Source: Patescibacteria group bacterium
GTDB taxonomy: Bacteria; Patescibacteriota; Patescibacteriia; Buchananbacterales; GWA2-38-13
Assembly (NCBI GenBank): GCA_028712155.1
Contig: JAQTQO010000011.1
Span: forward strand, 1 to 39,393
Direction of reading: 5' to 3'
DNA length: 39,393 nucleotides
This document shows, piece after piece, positions 22,067 to 30,143 of this stretch; the first letter of the stretch is position 1; every line of letters starts with the position of its first letter. The notes beneath the pieces are model-generated. The model had not been told where the DNA came from. It made no database searches and saw nothing but the letters and a program-made list of their open reading frames with translations. The translations under genes were made by a program, and so were the position numbers.

Positions 22067-22438
22067 ATGCTCTTTCTGCACACGACCTGGGGGTGGTGGA
22101 TTTCGGGCTATGCGGTGATCGGCCTGGTCGTCGCGAACACGCTGCGTCTGGGCAGCCGTCACCTCGACGCACGCACGCCGTTAGACATCCCTGCGTGGGT
22201 GAAAACGTTCTTCCCGCTGCATGTCAACTTCCGCTACTCCGGCGACCCGGACACCTATGGGACGGTGTTCTGGAACCGCAGCGCGCTGCGAACACTGCTC
22301 GGGATCGCCGTCGTGACGGCGGTATGGCCGCTGCGGATGTCAGGCTCGCTGTTCGGGTGGCTGATCATCTGCTTGTCGGATGGATGCGCCGCCGCGTGCG
22401 GTTGCGGAGACCGGACGGTCCAGTCGCGGTTTCCGTAG
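22067..22438 (+). CDS. Small membrane protein of unknown function
   Basis: The 123-residue protein has a Trp-rich N-terminal membrane segment (about 8-26, TWGWWISGYAVIGLVV), a soluble middle with PAWVKTFFPLHVNFRYSGDPDTYGTVFW, a second membrane segment (about 77-104) and a Cys-rich end (CLSDGCAAACGCGD). I recognise no family. The start ATG 22067 has GAGGAGGG immediately upstream, one of the strongest ribosome-binding sites in the window; an earlier GTG at 22049 would overlap it. It may be the last gene of the rpsB-tsf-lipoprotein transcript, which ends at the hairpin 22455-22477. Confidence 0.65.
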   Translation: MLFLHTTWGWWISGYAVIGLVVANTLRLGSRHLDARTPLDIPAWVKTFFPLHVNFRYSGDPDTYGTVFWNRSALRTLLGIAVVTAVWPLRMSGSLFGWLIICLSDGCAAACGCGDRTVQSRFP

Positions 22439-22454
22439 ACATTTTTCGTTCCGT

Positions 22455-22477
22455 AAGGGGTGGTCCACCCCTTTTTT
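22455..22477 (+). terminator. Intrinsic terminator upstream of gap
   Basis: AAGGGGTG (22455-22462) pairs with CACCCCTT (22466-22473) through 8 bp with a 3-base loop, and the T-run continues to 22477. The -35 element of the gap promoter begins within this T-run. Confidence 0.88.
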
Positions 22478-22504
22478 GTTATGGGCGAACATTTTTGGTA
22501 TACT
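22476..22504 (+). promoter_or_regulatory. Promoter of the glycolytic gap operon
   Basis: TTGTTA (22476-22481), a 17-base spacer and TATACT (22499-22504) with TGG before it (extended -10). The -35 shares its first two T with the upstream terminator's T-tract. The predicted start is near 22511. Confidence 0.8.
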
Positions 22505-22509
22505 GTGAC

Positions 22510-22525
22510 TAACCCTTTTGGGTTA
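22510..22525 (+). promoter_or_regulatory. 5'-terminal hairpin of the gap mRNA
   Basis: TAACCC (22510-22515) and GGGTTA (22520-22525) pair around a TTTT loop exactly at the predicted 5' end of the transcript. Such hairpins protect mRNAs from 5'-end-dependent decay. The second arm also contains GGTTAACC (22521-22528), a palindrome that could serve as a DNA-binding site. Confidence 0.55.
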
Positions 22526-22551
22526 ACCATAAGGAAATTTTTTAGCTACGT

Positions 22552-23568
22552 ATGCCCGTACGCCTTGGCATTAATGGGTTCGGAAGGATCGGCCGTGCCG
22601 CTTTCCGGATCGCCCGCAGCCGGAAAAATATTGAGGTCGTTGCGATCAACGATATCACGGAGCCCTCCATACTCGCGCATCTACTGCAGTACGACACGGT
22701 GTATCGGACCTTCGATGCGACGGTGAAAGCGAGCCGCGATGCGATTACCGTTGACGGCGAAAAATACCCGGTGAGCGCCATCAAAGAACCCGAGCAGCTG
22801 CCGTGGGGTGCGCTGAAAGTCGATGTGGTGCTGGAGTGCACCGGACGTTTTACGAAGTCCACGGAAGCCGCGCGCCATCTGAAAGCCGGCGCCAAACGCG
22901 TCATCATTTCAGCGCCGGCCAAAGACGAGGAGACGCAGACGCTGGTGCTCGGTACGAACGTGACGGTGAAAGCCGTGCGCGACAGGAAAGTCGCTGACGT
23001 AATTTCCAATGCCTCCTGCACGACCAATTGCATTGCGCCGGTGATCGAAGTGCTGCAGGACGCATTCGGCATTTCCAAAGCAATGATGACCACGGTGCAT
23101 TCGTATACGGCCGATCAGGTATTGGTTGACGGACCGCACCGCGATCTGCGGCGGGCGCGCGCGGCGGCAGCAAATATCGTGCCGACTTCGACCGGGGCGG
23201 CCCAGGCCACGGCTAAAGTGGTCCCGCCCCTCAAAGGTTTGTTTGACGGCATTTCCATTCGCGTGCCCACCCTGTGCGTTTCGCTCTCCGATATTACCGC
23301 CGTTTTGAAAAAGAAAGTGACGGTGGAGGTTGTGAACGACGCGCTGCGCAAAGCCAGCCGCGAACCGCGGTTTAAGGGGATTTTGCAGGTATGCGAGGAT
23401 CCGTTGGTTTCTTCGGATTTCATCGGTAATCCGTACTCGGCGATCGTGGATCCTGAATACACCCGGGTAGTGGGCGGCGATCTGGTAAAAGTTTTGGCCT
23501 GGTACGACAACGAGTGGGGATATGCGCATCGTTTAGTCGAACTGGCAGAAGCAGTGGGCGCTGCGTAG
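22552..23568 (+). CDS. gap: Glyceraldehyde-3-phosphate dehydrogenase
   Basis: Converts glyceraldehyde-3-phosphate to 1,3-bisphosphoglycerate with NAD+ and phosphate; first gene of the lower-glycolysis block. The 338-residue protein has the Rossmann start GINGFGRIGRAAFR, the aspartate after strand 2 (AINDIT, D34) typical of NAD+ specificity, the catalytic SNASCTTNC with C156, the activating histidine in TTVHSYTADQ and the C-terminal WYDNEWGYAHRLVEL. ATG 22552 follows a leader of about 40 bases; AAGGA lies 17 bases upstream. It is followed by pgk after 15 bases. Confidence 0.98.
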   Translation: MPVRLGINGFGRIGRAAFRIARSRKNIEVVAINDITEPSILAHLLQYDTVYRTFDATVKASRDAITVDGEKYPVSAIKEPEQLPWGALKVDVVLECTGRFTKSTEAARHLKAGAKRVIISAPAKDEETQTLVLGTNVTVKAVRDRKVADVISNASCTTNCIAPVIEVLQDAFGISKAMMTTVHSYTADQVLVDGPHRDLRRARAAAANIVPTSTGAAQATAKVVPPLKGLFDGISIRVPTLCVSLSDITAVLKKKVTVEVVNDALRKASREPRFKGILQVCEDPLVSSDFIGNPYSAIVDPEYTRVVGGDLVKVLAWYDNEWGYAHRLVELAEAVGAA

Positions 23569-23583
23569 GCCAAGGGTGAAGAT

Positions 23584-24777
23584 ATGCGGCTGAAAAGTGT
23601 TCGCCAAATTCGCGGACTGCGCGGAAAACGGGTGTTGCTGCGGGTCGATTTCAACGTTCCGATCGGCAGCGGCGGGACCATTGACGCCGAAGGCGACGAA
23701 CGGATCTCCCGGGCGCTGCCGACCATTCAATACCTGCAAAAAAATCGGGCGGTTGTGGTATTAGCCACCCATTTGGGGCGGCCGGACGGTAAGGCGGTTG
23801 CGGCGTACCGCCTGCAGCCCGTGGCAAATTATTTGGCAAAACTCCTCGGCGGTCCGGTTACGCAGCTTGGTACGGTGCGGGAGAAGAAAACGGCGGCAGC
23901 TATCGGATGCGCCAAGCCCGGTGCCGTGCTGATGCTGGAAAACTTACGTTTCGACCCCGGCGAAGAAGAGAACGATCTGACTTTGGCGAAGGCGCTTGCC
24001 GGGACGGCTGATTATTATGTTGATGATGCGTTCGGCAATGCCCATCGCGTGCACGCGTCAATGGTGGGGGTGACGAAGTACTGCAAGAGCTATGCGGGGT
24101 TGCTGATGTCCGAAGAGGTGCGCGTGCTGTCCGAGCTTCTGCAGCGTCCGCGCCGCCCGTACTCTGCCATCATCGGCGGCGTCAAGCTTTCGACCAAATT
24201 GGCGGTCATTGAAACTTTCTTGCATCGTGCGGATCACTTGCTGCTGGGCGGTAATCTCGCCAACACCGTACTCAAAGCGCAAGGGGTTGCCGTCGGACGT
24301 TCTCCGGTCGAGAAAACAATTTTACCGAAACTGCGCAAGCTCAAGTCAACGAGCGTCAAACTCCATCTGCCGGTGGACGTGGTCACGGCCATTTCAAAAA
24401 ATCCGGGTGCAGCAGCGACCACCAAGGCGGTGGCCGGCGTGACGTCCAATGAGTTTATTCTTGATATCGGGCCGGATACGCTCCGGCTGTTTGACAGCAT
24501 CATGCGCGAGGCGAAAACGATCGTGTGGAACGGGCCAATGGGGATGTTCGAGCAGCCGGCGTATGCGGCCGGTACGGTCGGCATTATCCATGCGCTCGCG
24601 CACACCAGCGCACGCGTTATCGTCGGCGGCGGGGAAACCGTCACTGCCCTGCGCCAGTACCTGCCAAAACCGGTTAGCGAATACCCGCACCTGTACCTTT
24701 CCACCGGCGGCGGCGCGATGCTGCAGTTTTTGGAGAAAGGAACGCTGCCGGCGCTCGAACCGTTACGGGTGCGATAA
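23584..24777 (+). CDS. pgk: Phosphoglycerate kinase
   Basis: Transfers the acyl phosphate of 1,3-bisphosphoglycerate to ADP. The 397-residue protein has the N-domain signatures VLLRVDFNVPI and LATHLGRPDGK, ENLRFDPGEEEND and YYVDDAFGNAHRVHAS. The C-domain shows IIGGVKLSTKLAV (GGAKVSDKI in most bacteria), ILDIGPDTLRLF, WNGPMGMFEQPAYAAGT and the ATP-site VGGGET...STGGGAMLQFLEKG (STGGGAS in most). These changes are conservative and the catalytic arginines and lysines around the substrate appear present. It is second in the operon, 15 bases after gap. Confidence 0.97.
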   Translation: MRLKSVRQIRGLRGKRVLLRVDFNVPIGSGGTIDAEGDERISRALPTIQYLQKNRAVVVLATHLGRPDGKAVAAYRLQPVANYLAKLLGGPVTQLGTVREKKTAAAIGCAKPGAVLMLENLRFDPGEEENDLTLAKALAGTADYYVDDAFGNAHRVHASMVGVTKYCKSYAGLLMSEEVRVLSELLQRPRRPYSAIIGGVKLSTKLAVIETFLHRADHLLLGGNLANTVLKAQGVAVGRSPVEKTILPKLRKLKSTSVKLHLPVDVVTAISKNPGAAATTKAVAGVTSNEFILDIGPDTLRLFDSIMREAKTIVWNGPMGMFEQPAYAAGTVGIIHALAHTSARVIVGGGETVTALRQYLPKPVSEYPHLYLSTGGGAMLQFLEKGTLPALEPLRVR

Positions 24778-24809
24778 GCGAAAAGTTTTAATTCATAATT
24801 TTAATGTTT

Positions 24810-25595
24810 ATGGGACAAGATTCCCAAATCGTCAAAATCGAACCGCCGCAGTGGATGATGGGGGTCGCGACCGTCGTCGCGCTATTTTTGCTGGCATTTC
24901 TCGTCGCGCTGACCCGCAATGCGTGGAAAGCGAATACCTATATCGGGCGGACGAACGAGGCGCCGCATGTGATCACCATTTCCGGCGACGGAAAAGTGAC
25001 GGCGATCCCGGATATCGCGGTCGTGTCGCTGGGCACGCAGACCGAGAAAAAAAACGTGGCCGACGCCCAGGCAGAGAATACGCGCAGCATGAACGCGCTG
25101 CGCGATCGCATCAAGTCGCTGCAGATCGCCGCGGAAGATATCACGACGTCGCAGTACAGTGTTTACCCGCAGTACGATTGGAATACCGGTAAGCAGACGC
25201 TGCGCGGCTATCAGGTGGTCAGCCAAGTGACGGTAAAAATCCGCGATTTCGACAAGATCTCGCCCGTGCTGGCTTTGGTGGGCGAGTTGAACCTTAACCA
25301 GGTCGGCGGGCTGAGCTTCACCATCGATGATCCGGAGACGTATCGTCAGCAGGCGCGGCTCAAAGCGCTCGCCCAGGCGAAAGCGAAGGCTGAGGCACTG
25401 GCACAAGCGGCCGGCGTGGCATTGGGGAGGATCGTATCGTTTGCCGAGAGCGGCAGCGGAAACGTTCCCCAACCATACTACGCCCGCGATGCTTACGGCA
25501 TGGGTGGCGGTGCGACCGCCGTACCCGCACCGGTAGTCGAACCGGGAAGTCAGGATATCACCGTTTCCGTGACCGTTGGCTACGAATTGCAGTAA
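24810..25595 (+). CDS. SIMPL-domain (DUF541) membrane-anchored protein
   Basis: The 261-residue protein has one N-terminal membrane segment (about residues 18-36) and an exported SIMPL domain (about 53-258): ITISGDGKVTAIPDIAVVSLGTQTEKK at the start, then TTSQYSVYPQYDW and YQVVSQVTVKIRDFDKIS, ARLKALAQAKAKAEALAQAAGVALGRIVSFAESG and a final DITVSVTVGYEL. SIMPL proteins such as E. coli YggE are envelope proteins implicated in oxidative-stress tolerance and oligomeric assemblies. ATG 24810 or 24804 (two codons earlier) are both possible. Its position inside a glycolytic operon, between pgk and eno, is unexplained. Confidence 0.87.
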   Translation: MGQDSQIVKIEPPQWMMGVATVVALFLLAFLVALTRNAWKANTYIGRTNEAPHVITISGDGKVTAIPDIAVVSLGTQTEKKNVADAQAENTRSMNALRDRIKSLQIAAEDITTSQYSVYPQYDWNTGKQTLRGYQVVSQVTVKIRDFDKISPVLALVGELNLNQVGGLSFTIDDPETYRQQARLKALAQAKAKAEALAQAAGVALGRIVSFAESGSGNVPQPYYARDAYGMGGGATAVPAPVVEPGSQDITVSVTVGYELQ

Positions 25596-25602
25596 TTCCG
25601 CT

Positions 25603-26868
25603 ATGGCAGACGCAACCATTCAAAAGATCGTCGGCCGTGAAATTTTGGATTCCCGCGGCAATCCGACGGTTTCTGTAACCGTCGTGCTCAGCGACGGGAC
25701 GGCGGCGACCGCGGCGGTGCCTTCCGGCGCCTCAACCGGCGTGCACGAAGCGCATGAGTTGCGCGACGGAGATGCCAAGCGCTACGGCGGCAGCGGCGTG
25801 CTGCGTGCGGTCGCTAACGTCAACGGTCCGATCGCGACCGCGCTGCGGGGTACTGCGGTTCGTGATGTTAAGGTCATTGACCAGCGGTTGGTTACATTGG
25901 ATGGAACCCCGAATAAATCGAAACTCGGCGCGAACGCGATTCTGGGCGTATCGATGGCCGTGGTGCGGGCCGCCGCCGCCAGTGCCCGCCAACCGCTCTA
26001 CCGATTTTTGCGGTCGGTCTATTTTCCCGGTGTGTCGGGCTGGCGGTTGCCTACCCCGATGTGCAATATCATGAACGGTGGGGCGCACGCGAATTGGAGC
26101 ATCGACGTGCAGGAGTTCATGGTTTTACCGCAGCAGCAAAAAGTCAATGAACGCATCCGGTGCGGAGCCGAAATTTTCCACGTGTTGGGGAAATTGCTCA
26201 AGAAAAAACGCCTGCCGACCACCGTGGGTGACGAGGGCGGTTTTGCGCCGCGGCTGTCGGGCAACGAAGCGGCATTGAAACTGGTTTGCGCCGCAGTCGG
26301 ACAAGCCGGGTACCGGCTGGGGACCGACGTGCGCCTGGGGCTGGATGTCGCGGCGTCGGGTCTCTACCAGAAAGGAAAGTACCGGTTTAAAACGGACGGC
26401 AAAACGTACCGGGCGGAGCAGCTGGTCGAGCTTTACCGGCGCTGGACGCAGCGCTACCCGCTGGCGACCATTGAGGACGGTATGGCGGAAGATGATTGGG
26501 AGGGGTGGAAGGTGCTGACGACCGAGCTCAAGAAGTCGACGACCTTGATCGGTGACGATTTGTTCGTCACCAACACCGAGCGTTTGCAGCAGGGGATCCA
26601 ACGCGAGGTTGCCAACGCCATCCTGATCAAGCCCAATCAGGTCGGGACCGTGTCGGAGACGGCGGCGGCGATAAATTTGGCGCGCCAGCACCGTTACCAG
26701 ATCGCCGTGTCGCACCGTTCCGGTGAAACCTGCGATGATTTCATCACTGATCTGGCCGTCGCGGCCAACGCCGAGTATCTCAAGGCGGGGTCGTTTTCTC
26801 GCGGTGAACGTATGGCGAAGTGGAACCGGCTGATGGAAATTGCCGCGGAAGTCGAGGGAACATCATGA
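25603..26868 (+). CDS. eno: Enolase
   Basis: Dehydrates 2-phosphoglycerate to phosphoenolpyruvate with Mg2+. The 421-residue protein has GREILDSRGNPTV near the N-terminus, PSGASTGVHEA (the mobile loop), PTPMCNIMNGGAHA and VGDEGGFAPRL. Metal ligands appear at GLDVAASGLY (Asp), ATIEDGM (Glu) and IGDDLFVTN (Asp), and the catalytic lysine in ILIKPNQVGT. The SHRSGET motif is followed by CDDFITDLAV where most enolases have an acidic residue in place of Cys, and the C-terminal GSFSRGERMAKWNRLM is slightly divergent from GSPSR-x-ER. ATG 25603 is 7 bases after the SIMPL stop. Its stop overlaps the start of the first gpmI by 4 bases. Confidence 0.97.
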   Translation: MADATIQKIVGREILDSRGNPTVSVTVVLSDGTAATAAVPSGASTGVHEAHELRDGDAKRYGGSGVLRAVANVNGPIATALRGTAVRDVKVIDQRLVTLDGTPNKSKLGANAILGVSMAVVRAAAASARQPLYRFLRSVYFPGVSGWRLPTPMCNIMNGGAHANWSIDVQEFMVLPQQQKVNERIRCGAEIFHVLGKLLKKKRLPTTVGDEGGFAPRLSGNEAALKLVCAAVGQAGYRLGTDVRLGLDVAASGLYQKGKYRFKTDGKTYRAEQLVELYRRWTQRYPLATIEDGMAEDDWEGWKVLTTELKKSTTLIGDDLFVTNTERLQQGIQREVANAILIKPNQVGTVSETAAAINLARQHRYQIAVSHRSGETCDDFITDLAVAANAEYLKAGSFSRGERMAKWNRLMEIAAEVEGTS

Positions 26869-28472
26869 CATCGGATATGACCAAGGCCAAGGATCAGACC
26901 CGCCGGACACCGGGCAGCCCGGTCGTGCTGGTTATTTTGGATGGCTGGGGCATTGCGCCATCCAGCCGCGGGAACGCGGTGACGCTGACCAAGACACCGG
27001 TAATTTCTGCGCTCTGGCAGAATTTCCCGCACACCGAATTGCTGGCGTCCGGCACAGCGGTCGGACTGCCGCACGGGCAACCGGGAAATTCCGAGGCCGG
27101 CCATCTGAACCTGGGGGCCGGCCGGGTTGTGCTGCAGGATGCCGTCAAAATCAGCCGCGCCATTACCACCGGTGCGTTTTTCAAAAATGCGGCGTTCGCG
27201 CAGGCGATTACCCACGTCCGTCGGCGCCATTCCGCCCTGCATCTGATGGGGCTCTTGACCGATGAAGCGAGCGGTCACGCGTTCCCGGATCATTTGCATG
27301 CGCTCCTCGCATTGACGCGCCGCCGTCACGTGAAGCAAGTTTACCTGCACCTCTTCACTGATGGACGCGATTCGCCGCCTCATAGCGGTCTGAAGTACCT
27401 CAACGCGCTGATGCGGGTGCTGAAAGGCGAGCTGATCGCGACGGTGACCGGTCGATTCTACGCGATGGACCGCAAAAAGGATTGGGTGAAGACGCTTTTG
27501 ACCTACGATGCGATTACCAGCGGCACGGGACTGACTGCCGTCAGTCCGCAGGCGGCGATCACCGAAGCGTACAATCGCAACCAAACCGACGAGTACATTC
27601 CGCCGTGCGTGGTGCGCCGCCGTGGTCGGCCGATCGCCACCGTCAACGACGGTGATGCGGTGATTTTTTTCAATTTGCGGTCGGACCGGGCGCGGCAGTT
27701 GAGCAAACCCTTTGTCCAGACCAATTTCGAGAAAATGAATCCGGGCAGTTTCCGACGGCGCAAGATACTCCATGATGTGCAGTTCGTGGCGATGACCGAT
27801 TTCGGTCCGGATCTGGGAAATATCACGACGGCGTTTCCCAGCGAGGATGTCCAGCAGAGTTTACCGCGCGTCCTGCGAGGGTTGCGCCAACTGTACATCG
27901 GCGAGTCGGAGAAGTATGCGCACGTTACGTATTTTTTCAACGGTGGGTTTGCCGATCCGGTCGGCGGTGAAGAACGCCTGAAGATTGACTCACCGGATGT
28001 TCCCAATTACGCCGATACACCGGCGATGTCCGCCGTCGAGGTGACCAACCAAGTGGTCTGGGCGGTTCCGCGCTACGATTTCATTACCGTCAATTTTGCC
28101 AACCCCGATATGCTCGGCCATACCGGTGACATCAATGCGAGCATGAAAGCCATAGCATGTGTAGACCACTGCGTCGGTCGGATTTGGAACACCTTGCGAA
28201 AGCGTCTTGGGACCATGGTGGTGACCGCCGACCACGGGAATGTCGAAGAAATGCTGAACTTGAAGACCGGCGAAATCGATACCGAGCACAGCATCAACCC
28301 GGTGCCGTTCATACTGGCGTCCTCCCGACATTATCGTCTGCGCACCGGACGCAGTTCATTGGCGTCGGTGGCGCCGACCATTTGTCAGCTTTTTCAAATT
28401 CCCGCGCCGGCCGTCATGACCGGCGAGAGCCTGATCGCCGGAGTAAAAGGCAAGGAGAAAGCGGTGCGGTAA
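26865..28472 (+). CDS. gpmI: 2,3-bisphosphoglycerate-independent phosphoglycerate mutase, copy 1
   Basis: Interconverts 3- and 2-phosphoglycerate using two metal ions and a phosphoserine intermediate. The 535-residue protein belongs to the alkaline-phosphatase superfamily: ILDGWG (D26), nucleophile S76 in GNSEAGH, TDGRD, TGRFYAMDRKKDW, FFNLRSDRARQLS, GESEKYAHVTYFFNGG, the metal ligands in NPDMLGHTGD and TADHGN, and EHSINPVPF. The usual GGVHSH loop is changed to DEASGHAF (133-140), leaving one histidine, H138, and one extra residue. ATG 26865 overlaps the eno stop. About 20 extra N-terminal residues precede the domain. It is followed 39 bases later by a second gpmI. Most catalytic residues are present, but the altered loop may change activity. 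Confidence 0.92.
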   Translation: MTSDMTKAKDQTRRTPGSPVVLVILDGWGIAPSSRGNAVTLTKTPVISALWQNFPHTELLASGTAVGLPHGQPGNSEAGHLNLGAGRVVLQDAVKISRAITTGAFFKNAAFAQAITHVRRRHSALHLMGLLTDEASGHAFPDHLHALLALTRRRHVKQVYLHLFTDGRDSPPHSGLKYLNALMRVLKGELIATVTGRFYAMDRKKDWVKTLLTYDAITSGTGLTAVSPQAAITEAYNRNQTDEYIPPCVVRRRGRPIATVNDGDAVIFFNLRSDRARQLSKPFVQTNFEKMNPGSFRRRKILHDVQFVAMTDFGPDLGNITTAFPSEDVQQSLPRVLRGLRQLYIGESEKYAHVTYFFNGGFADPVGGEERLKIDSPDVPNYADTPAMSAVEVTNQVVWAVPRYDFITVNFANPDMLGHTGDINASMKAIACVDHCVGRIWNTLRKRLGTMVVTADHGNVEEMLNLKTGEIDTEHSINPVPFILASSRHYRLRTGRSSLASVAPTICQLFQIPAPAVMTGESLIAGVKGKEKAVR

Positions 28473-28511
28473 GCAGCTGCACGCTCGTACTCCTTGCTCC
28501 CGTCCATACCT

Positions 28512-30086
28512 ATGCCTCGCCCGAAACCCGTCACCCTGGTCATTCTCGACGGTTGGGGAATTGCGCCGGCGTCGCCGACCAATGCCATCGCGCAAGCCCA
28601 TACGCCGTTTTTTACCCGGTTGATCGCCGATTACCCGGTGCTGACCCTGCAGGCTTCCGGCGAGGCCGTCGGTTTGGTCTGGGGCGAAATGGGAAACTCC
28701 GAGGTCGGCCACCTGTGCATGGGATCCGGACGCATCGTCTACCAGAGCTTGCCCAAGATTAACCGTGCGATCAGCGATGGAACGTTTGTGCAGACTCCGG
28801 CGTTGCTGGAAGCCTTTGCGCACATCAAAAAAACCCCGGGGGCAAAGCTTCACCTGATCGGGTTAGTTTCCACCGGCGGCGTCCATAGCCACCAGGAGCA
28901 CCTCAACGCGCTGCTGGACTGGTGCGAGTCGCAGGGCGTCCAGCCGTACGTGCACACGATTTTGGACGGACGCGATACCGCGCGGGACGACGGACTGGGG
29001 TTTGTGGATCAGCTGGCCCTGCGGCTCAAGGACTGCGGGGGAAAGATTGCGACGATTTCCGGCCGGTACTACGCGATGGACCGCGATAACCACTGGGAAC
29101 GGATCGAGTACGCGTACCGGGCGATCGCGGAAGGGAAAGGGGAAACCGCGACCGACCCGATCGCGGCGGTGAAGAATTCGTATGCGCGCGGGGTGTTCGA
29201 TGAGGAATGCGTCCCGGTGGTGTTGACGGAGCAGGGTAAGGCCATCGGCACCATTCAGGAACATGATGCGGTAATTTTCTTCAATTTCCGGGCGGACCGC
29301 GCCCGCCAGCTGACGGCAAGTTTCGTACTGCCCGGGTTTGCGAAGTTTGAACGGACGTACCTGCGCGATCTCTATTTTGTCACCATGACCGAATATGACA
29401 AGGATTTACCGGTGGCCGTCGCCTTTCCGCCCGAGTATGTCAAAGAGCCGGTCGCAAAAGTGATCGCCGAAGCCGGGCTGAAGCAGCTCCACATTGCCGA
29501 AACGGAAAAGTACGCCCACGTGACGTTTTTCTTCAACGGCGGCCGGGAGGAGCCTTTTTTAGGTGAGGACCGGGCGCTGGTGCCGTCGCCCCGCGTCGCA
29601 TCGTATGCGGAAAATCCGGCGATGGGCGCGTATGAAATTACCGAGCGGGTGCTCACCGAGCTCAAGCGCGAGACCTACGATTTCATCGTGGTCAACTATG
29701 CGAATGCCGATATGGTCGGGCACACCGGGAATCTGCCGGCAACGATCAAGGCGGTGGAAGTGATTGACGAATGCCTGGGGCGGATCACCGGTGCGGTGCT
29801 GGAACGCGGCGGCGTGCTGATCGTGACGGCCGACCACGGGAATGCGGAAGATATGGTCAACTTGCAGACCGGGGCGGTCGACAAGGAACACAGCACCAAT
29901 CCCGTGCCGTGCGTGCTCGTCGGTACGGCGTGGGTGGGACAGGCCGCATGGCGCGGGAGTGACGTCGTCGGCAACGACCTCTCGATCATCACGCCGTCCG
30001 GGGTTTTGGCCGATGTCGGGGCGACGGTGCTGCATATTATGGAACTTGGGATCCCCAATGAGATGACCGGCCGGCCGCTGCGTTGA
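28512..30086 (+). CDS. gpmI: 2,3-bisphosphoglycerate-independent phosphoglycerate mutase, copy 2
   Basis: The 524-residue paralogue of the preceding gene has fully canonical motifs: ILDGWG (D13), nucleophile S63 in GNSEVGH, LIGLVSTGGVHSHQEHL with the complete GGVHSH loop, LDGRDTA, SGRYYAMDRDNHWER, FFNFRADRARQLT, TEKYAHVTFFFNGG, NADMVGHTGN, TADHGNAEDM and EHSTNPVPC. It is therefore the more likely housekeeping mutase. ATG 28512 gives the standard N-terminus. It ends the gap-pgk-SIMPL-eno-gpmI-gpmI block. No clear intrinsic terminator follows before the promoter of the glycosyltransferase gene at 30110. Confidence 0.96.
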   Translation: MPRPKPVTLVILDGWGIAPASPTNAIAQAHTPFFTRLIADYPVLTLQASGEAVGLVWGEMGNSEVGHLCMGSGRIVYQSLPKINRAISDGTFVQTPALLEAFAHIKKTPGAKLHLIGLVSTGGVHSHQEHLNALLDWCESQGVQPYVHTILDGRDTARDDGLGFVDQLALRLKDCGGKIATISGRYYAMDRDNHWERIEYAYRAIAEGKGETATDPIAAVKNSYARGVFDEECVPVVLTEQGKAIGTIQEHDAVIFFNFRADRARQLTASFVLPGFAKFERTYLRDLYFVTMTEYDKDLPVAVAFPPEYVKEPVAKVIAEAGLKQLHIAETEKYAHVTFFFNGGREEPFLGEDRALVPSPRVASYAENPAMGAYEITERVLTELKRETYDFIVVNYANADMVGHTGNLPATIKAVEVIDECLGRITGAVLERGGVLIVTADHGNAEDMVNLQTGAVDKEHSTNPVPCVLVGTAWVGQAAWRGSDVVGNDLSIITPSGVLADVGATVLHIMELGIPNEMTGRPLR

Positions 30087-30109
30087 GCGGACAAACCAAT
30101 ATTCGGTCG

Positions 30110-30137
30110 TTGCAAATACTGGCCATTTTGCTAGGAT
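30110..30137 (+). promoter_or_regulatory. Promoter of the first glycosyltransferase, predicted leaderless
   Basis: TTGCAA (30110-30115), a 16-base spacer and TAGGAT (30132-30137). Transcription would start about 7 bases further, at or within two bases of the ATG at 30144, so the mRNA is predicted to be leaderless. Confidence 0.6.
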
Positions 30138-30143
30138 GAGCAC

